From: Hyalangium gracile
GTDB taxonomy: Bacteria; Myxococcota; Myxococcia; Myxococcales; Myxococcaceae
Length of the DNA: 64,000 bases
Assembly: GCF_020103725.1 (NCBI RefSeq)
Contig: NZ_JAHXBG010000015.1
Coordinates: forward strand, 1-64,000
Direction: 5' to 3'
Of this stretch, positions 1-8,893 are shown piece after piece. A program made the position numbers and the translations under genes. Below the pieces are notes generated by a model. The model was not told the origin of the DNA, made no database searches, and was given only the letters and a program-made list of their open reading frames with translations. The stretch's first letter is position 1, and each line of letters starts with the position of its first letter.

Positions 1-2
1 AG

Positions 3-3000
3 GGCTTCACCCAGGCGCAGTTCACCGCCTCGGGCTTCGGCGTGGACGTGTCCGACTCCGGTCTGGACAACGGCACCCCGACGCCGAACCACTACGGCTT
101 CTACGTGGGCGGCAACATCAGCAACGCCAGCCGCATCGTCTACAACCGCATCGAGGGCTCCGGCTCCACCCCCGCGGGCTGCGACGGCCACGGCAACCTG
201 AACGCGCACATCGTCGGCGGCTACACCGACAAGACGGGCGCGCCCTTCCAGGACGCGGCTGGCTACTCCTACGGCCTGGGCGTGGCGCCCTTCGTGAAGA
301 TGGGCGGCTCGGTCATCTTCGCGCCGAACTACACCGACCCGGTGTACGAGGACCTGCAGTCGCGCGCCTACCGCGACGGCATGCGCATCAGCACCAACAG
401 CTGGGGCTACACCAGCGGCAACAGCTACAACATCGACTGCCAGCAGTACGACTCGCTGGTGCGTGACGCGCAGCAGGCCGGCCACGCCGAGCCCAACACG
501 CCGGGCAACCAGCAGATGGTCATCGTGTTCGCCGCGGGCAACAACGGCCCGGGCGCCAACACCGTGGCGCCTCCGGGCACCGCGAAGAACATCATCACCG
601 TGGGTGCCTCCGAGAACGTCCAGGCCTTCGGCGGCGCCGATGCCTGCCTCGTGGGCGATGACGGTGCGGACAGCGCCAACGACATCATCGACTTCTCCGG
701 CCGCGGTCCCTCGTCGGACGGCCGCAAGAAGCCGGACATCGTGGCCCCCGGCACTCACGTGTCCGGTGGCGTGGCGCAGGACCCCAGCCAGCGCGCCAAC
801 CCGCCGGCCAACCCGCTGGGCAAGGCGCTCTCCTGCTTCGACGCCAGCGGCGTGTGCGGCGGCCCCAGCAACGACTTCTTCCCGGTGGGCCAGCAGTGGT
901 ACTCGGCCTCCTCGGGTACCAGCCACTCGACCCCGGCCGTCGCCGGCGGCGCGGCGCTGGTGCGCCAGTACTTCATCAACGAGGGCATGGCTCCGCCGAG
1001 CCCCGCGATGACGAAGGCGTACCTGATGAACACCACCCGCTACATGACGGGTGTGGACGCCAACGACAACCTCTGGTCCAACAAGCAGGGCATGGGTCTG
1101 ATGGACCTGGGCATGGCCTTCGACGGCATCCCGCGCCTGATTGACGACGAGACCGCGGCCAGCCTCTTCACCGCCACGGGCCAGACGCGCACCTTCCAGG
1201 GCGAGATTGCTGACTCCAGCAAGCCCTTCCGCGTCACCCTGGCGTGGACGGACGCGCCGGGCTCCACCACCGGCGGCGCCTGGAAGAACAACCTGGACCT
1301 GACCGTCACGGTCGGCACCAACACCTACAAGGGCAACGTCTTCACCGGCGCCAACTCGGTCACGGGCGGCACGGCGGACACCCAGAACAACGTGGAGAGC
1401 GTGTTCCTGCCCGCGGGCACCACGGGCAGCTTCTCCATCACGGTGACGGCGGCCAACATCACCTCGGACGGTCTGCCGGGGAATGCCTCCACGCTGGACC
1501 AGGACTTCGCCCTGGTGGCGTACAACAGCTGCGACACCGCGGCCCCGACGCCCTCCGGCACGACGGCCACGGTCAACGGCGACAACCGCATCGACATCAG
1601 CTGGACGGAGAACGGCGCCAAGGAGTACCGCATCTACCGCGCCACCACCGCGGGCGGCCCGTACACCCGCGTGGCCAGCGCGACGGCCTCGCCGTACGCG
1701 GACATCGGCGTGTCCGGCAACACCACCTACTACTACGTGGTGCGCGCCGTGGACTGCGCCGAGTCTCCCAACTCCAACGAGGCCTCGGCCACCGCCACCG
1801 GTCTGTGCACCCTGGCGCCCACCTTCGCGGGCGTCACCGGCGTGACCAACAACGGCTCGGCCACCTGCGGCACCACCGTCAGCTGGGCGGCGGGCAGCCC
1901 GATCTGCGGCGGCACGCTGACCTACTCGGTCTACCGCAGCACCACCGCGGGCTTCACCCCGTCGGTCGCCAACCGCATCGCCATCGGCGTGAGCGGCACC
2001 AGCTTCACGGATGACCTGAACCTGACCAGCGGCACCAAGTACTACTACGTGGTCCGCGCCACCGAGGTGAGCAACGCCTCCAACGAGGACACCAACACCG
2101 TCGAGAAGTCCGTCATCCCCACGGGCGCGGTCTCCGCGGCGATCCGCTACTTCGACGACCTGGACAGCAACCGTCCGGCGGACGCGGCCTCGTACTGGAT
2201 CGCGAGCGGCAGCACGGTCAACCTGACCACCAACTGCCACTACCAGTCGCCGACGCGGTCCTACCGCATGGGCGCGGCCTCGACGACGTGCACCAGCCTG
2301 TACGCGATCAACCAGACGGCCACCCTGTCGCTGGGCGGCAACGGCACCATCGCCGGCATCAACGGCTTCGACATCCCGGCCAGCACCATCGATCCGCGGA
2401 TGACGTTCAACATCTGGTACGACTTCGAGAACAGGTACGACGGCTCGTGGCTGTCCTACAGCACCGTGGGCCCCAACGGCCCGTGGACCAACGTGGGCGA
2501 TGCTCCGTCCGCCACCGCGCCGTACATCTCCTCGGGTGGCTACGACAACGCGCTGGATGACGACAGCTCCATCCGCATCTGGACGGGCGCGAACAAGGGC
2601 GCCAACGGCTCGCTGAAGGCCGTCACCGTCAACCTGTCGGCCCTGGCCGGTCAGAAGGTGTGGTTCGGCTTCCGGCTCTACACGGACATCTCGCAGAACG
2701 CCGAGGGCTTCTACGTCGACGACGTGCGCATCAACGCGGACGCGTACGCGACGTGCACCACCAACGTGCCTCCTCCGGGCCCGGCGGTGTCGTACCGGAT
2801 CACCAACCTGCCCGCCACGGTGGGCGCCGGTGACTCGGTGACCTTCGACATCACCGCGCTGGACTCGGTGGGCCAGACGGCGACCGGCTACAGCGGCAGC
2901 GCCACGTTCACCAGCACCGACGCGCAGGCGGTCCTGCCCTCGGCCACCCCGTTCACCTCGGGTGTGGCGAACGGCGTGCCCGTCTCGTTCCGGACGCTGG

Positions 3001-5015
3001 GCACGCAGACGATCACCGCGAAGGACGCGGCCGACCCGGCCGTCACGGGCAGCGCCAGCACCAGCGTCACCGCGGGTGCTCCGGTGGCCCTGACGATCAC
3101 CACGCAGCCGTCCACCACCGACGCGGGCGAGTCCATCTCTCCGGCGGTCCAGGTGGGCATGAAGGACCAGTTCGGCAACGTGGTCTCCACGGGCAGCAAC
3201 GAGATCACCATCGCCCTGGAGAACAACGCGGGCGGCGGCACGCTGAGCGGCACCACCACGGTGGCGGCCGTCAACGGCGTGGCCACCTTCGGCGACCTGT
3301 CCATCGAGAAGGTGGGCGAGGGCTACACGCTGGCGGCGAGCGCTGACGGCCTGACCGGCGTCACCACCGACGGGTTCGACATCACCCCGGCGGCTCCGGC
3401 GAAGATGGCGTTCCTCAGCCAGCCTGGCACCACCAAGGCGGGCGACTCCATCACCCCGGCGGTGACGGTCATGATCCTGGACGCGTTCGACAACACCACG
3501 GACGCGGTGACCGAGGTCAGCGTCGCGCTGGGCAACAACCCGGGCGAGGGCCGGCTGAGCGGCACCACCACGGTGGAGTCCGTCAACGGCGTGGCCACCT
3601 TCAGCAACCTGTCCATCGACAAGGTGGGCACGGGCTACACGCTGGAGGCCTCGGCGGACGGGCTCGAGAACGCGACCAGCCAGGGCTTCAACATCACCCC
3701 GGCGGATCCGTACCGCGTCGTCATCACCCGCCAGCCGTCCGACGTGCAGGCGCGCGCCGCGATCACCCCGTCCGTCCTGGCCACCGTGCTGGATCGGTTC
3801 GGCAACGTCGCGACGCAGGCCACCGACCCTGTCTCGGCCGCGCTCGGCAGCAACTCCGGGGGCGCCCAGCTGCGCGGCACCACCACGGTCAACCCGGTGA
3901 GCGGCGTGGCCACCTTCAGCAACCTGTCGGTGAGCAAGGCCGGCCTCAACTACACCCTGGTGATCGGCTCCAGGAGGCTCTACGCGGACACCAGCGTGGG
4001 CTTCGACGTCACCCCGCGCTCGAACAGCAACGCGGACAAGCTGGCCTTCCGCGCCTCCGCGGACCAGTTCAACGCCGGTGAGGCGCAGACCATCGAGGTG
4101 GAGCTGCAGGATGCGGAGGGCCAGGTGCTGTCGGGCTCCTCCGAGTCCGTGACGCTGAGCCTCGGCGAGAACCCGGCGGGGGGCCAGCTGCTCGGCACCA
4201 CGACGGTCGCCGCGGTCAACGGCGTGGCGAAGTTCACCGGCCTGTCGGTGCAGAAGGCCGGCGGCGGCTACACGCTGGTGGCCAGCGCCCAGGGCTTCGA
4301 GGGCGCGACCAGCGCCGCGTTCGCGGTGAAGCCCGGCCCCGCGGCCAGCTTCTCCGTGAAGCTGCCCTCCAGCGTCACGGCCGGTGAGGAGACCACGATC
4401 TCCGCCACCGCCCTGGACGCCTACGGCAACGTGGCGGCCTCCTACGCGGGTTCGGCCAAGGTGACGAGCTCGGACGCCTCCGCGTCCTTCGCCTCCACGG
4501 CCACCTTCGTCGAGGGCGTGCTGAGCAACTTCAAGGTGACCTTCAAGGGCACCGGCATGAAGTCGCTCTCCTTCGAGGACTCGGCGAACGCCAGCCTGAA
4601 GAGCTCCGCGAGCACCAACGTCACCGCCTTCGGTCAGCCGACGGCGTCCGTGACGAACCCCGAGGGCGGCACGGTCGTCTCCGGCTCCGTCAGCATCACC
4701 GCCGAGGGCGCGGTTGCCTCCGGCACGACGCTGGCCAAGCTCGCCATCTTCGTGGACGGCGTCGAGATCGCCAGCGGCTCGGATGCGAAGGTGACTGGCA
4801 CCTGGGACAGCAGCGACGCCCAGGCCGGCACGCACATCATCACCGCCGTCATCACCGACGGCGCGGGCAACTCGGTCACCTCCGCTCCGGTCGTCGTCTC
4901 GACCGAGGCCGGTGGCTGCGGCTGCGGCGCGACGTCCGGCGCCGACGCCAGCGTCTTCCTGGGCCTGCTCGTCCTGGCGCGCTACGCGCTGGGCCGTCGC
5001 CGCAAGGCGGCCTAG
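3..5015 (+). CDS. Secreted subtilisin-like (S8) serine protease with Ig-like repeats and MYXO-CTERM tail, 5' end missing
   Basis: The reading frame is open to the left edge, so the start, signal peptide and any propeptide lie outside the window. The subtilase triad is visible: Asp in VSDSGLD (codon 54-56), His in GHGNLNAH (189-191) and Ser in SGTSHSTPAVAGG (921-923). The oxyanion Asn lies in FAAGNNGPG. A jelly-roll-like region (about 1140-1530) and two fibronectin-III-like modules rich in YYYVVRA (about 1540-2120) follow. Next come a carbohydrate-binding-like domain, four tandem Ig-like repeats and a last Ig-like domain. The protein ends in Gly/Cys (GGCGCG), a hydrophobic helix and RRRKAA, the layout of myxobacterial MYXO-CTERM tails that anchor or sort proteins to the cell surface. 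It is probably an exported protease used in predation or matrix turnover. The family is certain; the substrate is unknown. Confidence 0.93.
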   Translation, partial: GFTQAQFTASGFGVDVSDSGLDNGTPTPNHYGFYVGGNISNASRIVYNRIEGSGSTPAGCDGHGNLNAHIVGGYTDKTGAPFQDAAGYSYGLGVAPFVKMGGSVIFAPNYTDPVYEDLQSRAYRDGMRISTNSWGYTSGNSYNIDCQQYDSLVRDAQQAGHAEPNTPGNQQMVIVFAAGNNGPGANTVAPPGTAKNIITVGASENVQAFGGADACLVGDDGADSANDIIDFSGRGPSSDGRKKPDIVAPGTHVSGGVAQDPSQRANPPANPLGKALSCFDASGVCGGPSNDFFPVGQQWYSASSGTSHSTPAVAGGAALVRQYFINEGMAPPSPAMTKAYLMNTTRYMTGVDANDNLWSNKQGMGLMDLGMAFDGIPRLIDDETAASLFTATGQTRTFQGEIADSSKPFRVTLAWTDAPGSTTGGAWKNNLDLTVTVGTNTYKGNVFTGANSVTGGTADTQNNVESVFLPAGTTGSFSITVTAANITSDGLPGNASTLDQDFALVAYNSCDTAAPTPSGTTATVNGDNRIDISWTENGAKEYRIYRATTAGGPYTRVASATASPYADIGVSGNTTYYYVVRAVDCAESPNSNEASATATGLCTLAPTFAGVTGVTNNGSATCGTTVSWAAGSPICGGTLTYSVYRSTTAGFTPSVANRIAIGVSGTSFTDDLNLTSGTKYYYVVRATEVSNASNEDTNTVEKSVIPTGAVSAAIRYFDDLDSNRPADAASYWIASGSTVNLTTNCHYQSPTRSYRMGAASTTCTSLYAINQTATLSLGGNGTIAGINGFDIPASTIDPRMTFNIWYDFENRYDGSWLSYSTVGPNGPWTNVGDAPSATAPYISSGGYDNALDDDSSIRIWTGANKGANGSLKAVTVNLSALAGQKVWFGFRLYTDISQNAEGFYVDDVRINADAYATCTTNVPPPGPAVSYRITNLPATVGAGDSVTFDITALDSVGQTATGYSGSATFTSTDAQAVLPSATPFTSGVANGVPVSFRTLGTQTITAKDAADPAVTGSASTSVTAGAPVALTITTQPSTTDAGESISPAVQVGMKDQFGNVVSTGSNEITIALENNAGGGTLSGTTTVAAVNGVATFGDLSIEKVGEGYTLAASADGLTGVTTDGFDITPAAPAKMAFLSQPGTTKAGDSITPAVTVMILDAFDNTTDAVTEVSVALGNNPGEGRLSGTTTVESVNGVATFSNLSIDKVGTGYTLEASADGLENATSQGFNITPADPYRVVITRQPSDVQARAAITPSVLATVLDRFGNVATQATDPVSAALGSNSGGAQLRGTTTVNPVSGVATFSNLSVSKAGLNYTLVIGSRRLYADTSVGFDVTPRSNSNADKLAFRASADQFNAGEAQTIEVELQDAEGQVLSGSSESVTLSLGENPAGGQLLGTTTVAAVNGVAKFTGLSVQKAGGGYTLVASAQGFEGATSAAFAVKPGPAASFSVKLPSSVTAGEETTISATALDAYGNVAASYAGSAKVTSSDASASFASTATFVEGVLSNFKVTFKGTGMKSLSFEDSANASLKSSASTNVTAFGQPTASVTNPEGGTVVSGSVSITAEGAVASGTTLAKLAIFVDGVEIASGSDAKVTGTWDSSDAQAGTHIITAVITDGAGNSVTSAPVVVSTEAGGCGCGATSGADASVFLGLLVLARYALGRRRKAA
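3085..4335 (+). repeat. Four tandem Ig-like repeats of about 100 residues within the protease gene
   Basis: Four consecutive units begin near 3085, 3391, 3702 and 4031. Each carries the same skeleton: a QPS/QPGTT or equivalent start, then D.FGN, then a GTTTV..VNGVATF core, then L.V.K.G..YTL, then a phrase such as SADGL. The units diverge in sequence but keep length and motif order. They resemble bacterial invasin/Big-type Ig domains that act as rigid stalks. At DNA level the repeats are imperfect, so copy number could change by recombination. Confidence 0.8.
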
Positions 5016-5113
5016 GGGATGAGGCTCCGGGGCGCCTGAAGCCGGCGTCCCGGGGCTGACCGAGGGGAGCTCCTGGCTCCTCCCGGTCGCCACGAAGTCC
5101 AGCAGTCGATAGG

Positions 5114-5154
5114 AATGCGCCGGCGTGGAGCTCTCCCGCCGGTGCATTTTTTTT
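5114..5154 (+). terminator. Rho-independent terminator downstream of the protease gene
   Basis: A 12-bp stem with one G-T wobble (arms 5114-5125 and 5137-5148) closes an 11-base loop and runs into eight consecutive T residues (5147-5154). This is the clearest intrinsic terminator in the window. A weaker GC-rich hairpin without a T tract lies at 5058-5088. Confidence 0.85.
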
Positions 5155-5250
5155 GTCCCGGGTCCAGCACGCGACAGTCCCCGGGAGCGAGTGCCTCCTC
5201 CAAATTCGGGGAATACGCTAAACTAGGAAGCCCTGTTGGGAGAGACCGTC

Positions 5251-7047
5251 ATGGAGCTGCAGCCGGTGAAGTGCCCGTCCTGCGGAAAGCAGATGCCCGG
5301 CAACGTGGCATTCTGCCCGTGGGATGGGCATGCACTGGCGCACGCCATCTCCCTCACCCCGCGCTCGGATCCGCTGATCGAGACCCCGGTCAGCGAGTAC
5401 GTCGTCAAGGAGCGCATCGGCGCGGGGGGCATGGGCATCGTCTACCGCGCGGTGCAGCCGCTGATCGGCAAGCAGGTCGCCATCAAGGTGCTGAAGGCGG
5501 AGTACGCGGGCGAGGCGGAGGTGGTGCAGCGGCTGCTCGTGGAGGCGCGGGTGGTGAACGCCATCCAGCACCGCGGCATCATCGACATCTTCGGGTTCGG
5601 ACAGCTGCCGGATGGCCGGCCGTACGTGGTGATGGAGCTGCTCCAGGGCACGGCGTTGTCCTCGTACATCCGGAAGCGGAAGCGGCTGGCCCCGGACGAG
5701 GTGGTGGGTATCCTGGACGAGATCCTCGCCGCGCTCGGCGCCGCGCACCGAGGCGGTGTCATCCACCGCGATCTGAAGCCGGGCAACGTGTTCCTGGTGG
5801 AGAGCAGTGACGGGCAGCGCTCCGTCAAGCTGCTCGACTTCGGGATCGCCAAGGTGGTGCAGTTCCGCCCCGCCCGGCCGCTGACGGCACAAGGCAACAT
5901 CCTGGGCACTCCCGAGTTCATGGCCCCCGAGCAGGTGCGCGGCGAGAAGGTGGGGCCCGCCACGGATCTCTACGCGCTGGGGATCATCGCGTTCCAGCTG
6001 CTCACGGGGCGCGTGCCCTTCATGGGCGAGACCACGCAGGTGCTCGTGGCGCAGGTGGAGCAGAAGCCCCCCACCCTGACCAGCCTGGTGCCGGAGGTGC
6101 CCGCCGCGCTCGAGCGGCTCGTGCTCCGGCTGCTGGCCAAGGATCCCTCGAAGCGCTTCCAGTCGGCGGAGGCGGTGCGCCGGGAGCTGGGCGCGCTGGG
6201 TGCCAAGGGGGCCACCAGGGCCATGGCGAGCGCCGCCAGCGAGGAGCGTACGGAGGTCTACCGCCCGGACGCGGCCCTCACGGCCCCGGCGGTGGTGAGG
6301 TCCTCCGGCGGCAACACCGTCTCTCTCGGGCCGAAGACCATCGAGGAGCCCATGCTGTCCGCCGCCGAGGAGGACAGCCGGTCCTCCACGGTGGAGGAGA
6401 CCGAGCCCGTTCCGGTGGAGAAGGCCGCGGCCTCGCAGGCGGACGACAGCGACTCCACCGCGGCGCATGCGACCGAGCCTGCCCCGATAGAGCCCGTCTC
6501 GGTGCTGAAGCTTCGGAAGCCTCCGAGGCCCTTGTGGATCATGGGCGCAGGCATGGCGGCGCTCGTGCTGACCACGGGCGCCGTGGCCTTCGCGGCGTTT
6601 CACAGCGAGCCCTCGGCGCAGGAGCCGATCACCGAGACCGTGGCGCTCGGGGTCCCCTCTCCCGCCCCGGAGGACCCGAGGCCTGGCGCCCCCTCGCCCT
6701 CGAGGCCCCAAGCCATCGACCCGAAGGCGCGCGTGGAGCCCTGGAATCAGCGGAAGGTCACGAAGGCAGTGGCCCCCAAGCCCGCGGCGTCCAGGCCAGC
6801 CTCCACCCCGGCGGTGGCGGCCCCCAGCGCGAGCAACCGCACCTCCTACAAGGTCCTGCTGGCGAGGATCGCGGAGGCCGAGGCGCGGATGGTCAAGGTC
6901 AACCCGCTGATCTGCACGAACTCGTCACCGGCCTTCGCGGCGCTGAAGGATCTGGAGAAGCAGATCCAGGCGGCACCGGACGAGGACCGGATGAAGCTGA
7001 CGGCCATGCTGGACGACTGGGAGCAGAAGTTCCTGCCCAAGCCCTGA
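5251..7047 (+). CDS. Membrane Hanks-type serine/threonine protein kinase with N-terminal zinc-ribbon-like motif
   Basis: The product is 598 residues. The ATG at 5251 is preferred over an in-frame TTG at 5236 because GGGAGAG sits just upstream. The N-terminus has a zinc-ribbon-like CPSC...FCPWDGH (Cys8, Cys11, Cys22, with Asp/His where a fourth Cys is expected). The kinase domain follows: glycine loop GAGGMGIVY (about 57-65), Lys79 in VAIKV, HRDLKPGN (172-179), DFG (196-198) and GTPEFMAPEQ. An acidic, proline-rich linker leads to one transmembrane helix (about 426-449) and an extracytoplasmic tail of about 150 residues with no recognised domain. This is a standard myxobacterial signalling kinase; its signal and targets are unknown. 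It ends 15 bases from the convergent gbsR-like gene. Confidence 0.93.
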   Translation: MELQPVKCPSCGKQMPGNVAFCPWDGHALAHAISLTPRSDPLIETPVSEYVVKERIGAGGMGIVYRAVQPLIGKQVAIKVLKAEYAGEAEVVQRLLVEARVVNAIQHRGIIDIFGFGQLPDGRPYVVMELLQGTALSSYIRKRKRLAPDEVVGILDEILAALGAAHRGGVIHRDLKPGNVFLVESSDGQRSVKLLDFGIAKVVQFRPARPLTAQGNILGTPEFMAPEQVRGEKVGPATDLYALGIIAFQLLTGRVPFMGETTQVLVAQVEQKPPTLTSLVPEVPAALERLVLRLLAKDPSKRFQSAEAVRRELGALGAKGATRAMASAASEERTEVYRPDAALTAPAVVRSSGGNTVSLGPKTIEEPMLSAAEEDSRSSTVEETEPVPVEKAAASQADDSDSTAAHATEPAPIEPVSVLKLRKPPRPLWIMGAGMAALVLTTGAVAFAAFHSEPSAQEPITETVALGVPSPAPEDPRPGAPSPSRPQAIDPKARVEPWNQRKVTKAVAPKPAASRPASTPAVAAPSASNRTSYKVLLARIAEAEARMVKVNPLICTNSSPAFAALKDLEKQIQAAPDEDRMKLTAMLDDWEQKFLPKP

Positions 7048-7062
7048 GCGAGCGCGCGCCGC

Positions 7063-7659
7063 TCAGCGGGCCTTCTTGCGCGCGGGGCCCGCCTCGTCCC
7101 GGAACGCTCCGAGCACTCCGCCCACGTCCAGCCGCGCCGTCTTGATGAAGAGGCGGATGGCCTTCTCCACGTGCTCGGCCAGGGTGGCCATCCGCTCGAG
7201 GCGCTGGAGCCGCTCGGTGTCCACCGCGCCGGACTCGCGCGCCAGCCGCAGCGACTCCGAGAGGTCGGCGCGGATGCGCGCAACGAAGCCGGCCTCACGC
7301 TCCTCGATGACGTGCGTCACCATGCGGACCAGATCCGTCTCCGCCGCGTAGCGCCAGACGGTGTCCTGCGGCTGCCGGACGCGCTGCACCACGCCCCAGC
7401 GCTCCAGGTCCCTCAGGAGCATGGAGACGCCGCCCTTGGACAGATCCAGCTCGCGCTCGATCTCCCCGGCGGTGAGCGGCTCGCCACGCAGGTACAGCAG
7501 GGCCCAGACGCGGCCCTGGTTGCGCTTGAACCCCCAGAACTCGATGACGTTGCCCACGGCCTCCACGGCCATGGCCTCCCACGGCGCCAGCGAGCCTGGA
7601 GCCGAGAGCGACTCCGGACCTGGCGGGGTGACGCCACCTGTCCAGAGGTAGCCCTTCAT
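7063..7659 (-). CDS. GbsR/MarR-type winged-helix transcriptional regulator
   Basis: The product is 198 residues from ATG at 7659. That ATG overlaps the stop of the upstream prenyl synthase gene as ATGA, so the two should be translationally coupled. Residues about 25-110 form a winged helix: GEPLTAGEIERELDLSKG, then GVSMLLRDLERWGVVQRV, then a wing containing VWRYAAET. This is the pattern of GbsR-like members of the MarR superfamily. The C-terminal half is helical and probably dimerises. The target is unknown, but the coupling suggests a role tied to isoprenoid synthesis or membrane state. A longer upstream extension of the same frame lies inside the prenyl synthase gene and was not used. Confidence 0.85.
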   Translation of the reverse strand: MKGYLWTGGVTPPGPESLSAPGSLAPWEAMAVEAVGNVIEFWGFKRNQGRVWALLYLRGEPLTAGEIERELDLSKGGVSMLLRDLERWGVVQRVRQPQDTVWRYAAETDLVRMVTHVIEEREAGFVARIRADLSESLRLARESGAVDTERLQRLERMATLAEHVEKAIRLFIKTARLDVGGVLGAFRDEAGPARKKAR

Positions 7660-8654
7660 GCGACCTTGCTCCGCACCTGGGCGGTGATGCCGTCGGACAG
7701 CTTGCGGGCCCAGCCCAGCAGCTCCTGGCCGCCCACCGTGTTCGAGAACGGCCCGAGGAAGTCCACGGCCGCGTTGATCTCCGCGTTGAGCCGCTCCAGC
7801 GACATCTCCACCGCGCCGGTGGCGATGATGCCCGCGCCCAGCTCCTGGGTGCGCTCCGGGGAGATGCTGGAGAAGGCCCACGCGTCGCGCAGCTTGCGCC
7901 GCAGCCCCTCGTCCTTGGCCAGGGCCAGGAGGATGGGCATGGAGGGCGTGCGCGAGTGCAGATCCGCGTACTGCGGCTTGCCCACGTCGGTGCCGAGGAT
8001 GTCGCGGATGTCGTCGGCGATCTGGAAGGCCACGCCCAGGTGGCGGCCGAAGCCGTCGAAGCGATCCACGGCCTGGGGCTGGTTGGCGATCAGCGCGGCG
8101 GCCCGGCCGCACCAGCCGAAGAGCGAGCCCGTCTTGCCCTCGGCGATGTAGCGCAGCCGCGCCATGGGCAGATCCATGATGCCGCGCGCCTCCACCTCGG
8201 CGATGGCGGCCCGGGTCATCTCGGAGACGACGGACAGGGCCGTCTCTGCGACGCGGGCATCCATCTGGACCAGGCGCAGCAGCGTGGAGGAGAGGATGAG
8301 GTCGCCGCTCATCACCGCGACGATGTTGCCCCAGCGGGCGTTCACCGTGGGCCGGCCGCGGCGGAACATGCCGGCGTCCACCACGTCGTCATGCAGGAGG
8401 CTGGCGGAGTGGATGAGCTCCGCGGAGACGGCGATCTCCACCAGCTTGTCGGCGGGCACCCCCACCGCGTCTCCGAAGAGGCGCACGAGCATGGGGCGCG
8501 CGCGCTTGCCGCCGCCGCCCATGACCAGGTGGCGCGCGGCCTCCATCAGGGTGTCACCCTTCACGCCCGGACCCGCGTCCCCATCCACCAGCGCCGCACC
8601 GATGCGCTGCTCCACCACCGCGAGAAAGTCCGACAGCTCACGAGCCAGTTCCAT
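7656..8654 (-). CDS. Polyprenyl diphosphate synthase (trans-isoprenyl diphosphate synthase)
   Basis: The product is 332 residues, normal for the family. It starts at ATG 8654 behind a strong GGAGAGAGG ribosome-binding site. It shows GGGGKRARP (about 46-54), the first Asp-rich motif DDVVD (89-93) and the second, DDIRD (214-218), which bind the Mg-diphosphate substrates. These enzymes condense isopentenyl diphosphate with an allylic diphosphate. No bulky residue stands close before the first motif, so the product could be a long chain such as a quinone side chain. Chain length cannot be fixed from sequence alone. It is first in a two-gene unit with the GbsR-type regulator and diverges from the MFS gene across 239 bases. 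Confidence 0.93.
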   Translation of the reverse strand: MELARELSDFLAVVEQRIGAALVDGDAGPGVKGDTLMEAARHLVMGGGGKRARPMLVRLFGDAVGVPADKLVEIAVSAELIHSASLLHDDVVDAGMFRRGRPTVNARWGNIVAVMSGDLILSSTLLRLVQMDARVAETALSVVSEMTRAAIAEVEARGIMDLPMARLRYIAEGKTGSLFGWCGRAAALIANQPQAVDRFDGFGRHLGVAFQIADDIRDILGTDVGKPQYADLHSRTPSMPILLALAKDEGLRRKLRDAWAFSSISPERTQELGAGIIATGAVEMSLERLNAEINAAVDFLGPFSNTVGGQELLGWARKLSDGITAQVRSKVA

Positions 8655-8893
8655 GCAGAGACCTCTCTCCTCGGACGTTCATATAGTTCAAGACCGCGTG
8701 AACCGCATACGGAAACCTGCGGGGGACCTCATGGGGGGTATCAGGGGTTTGAGGTGAGGGATGAGCAGCACCGGTGTAGGAGCGCCGAAGCCGGCTGCCC
8801 TCCGGGCGTCCTGCCGCACCGCGTCGAAGCGGGTTTGAGTCACGGTGCCGCTCGTGAGACAGAGAGAAGGCCTCCTTATCGCCTTCGAGTCGC

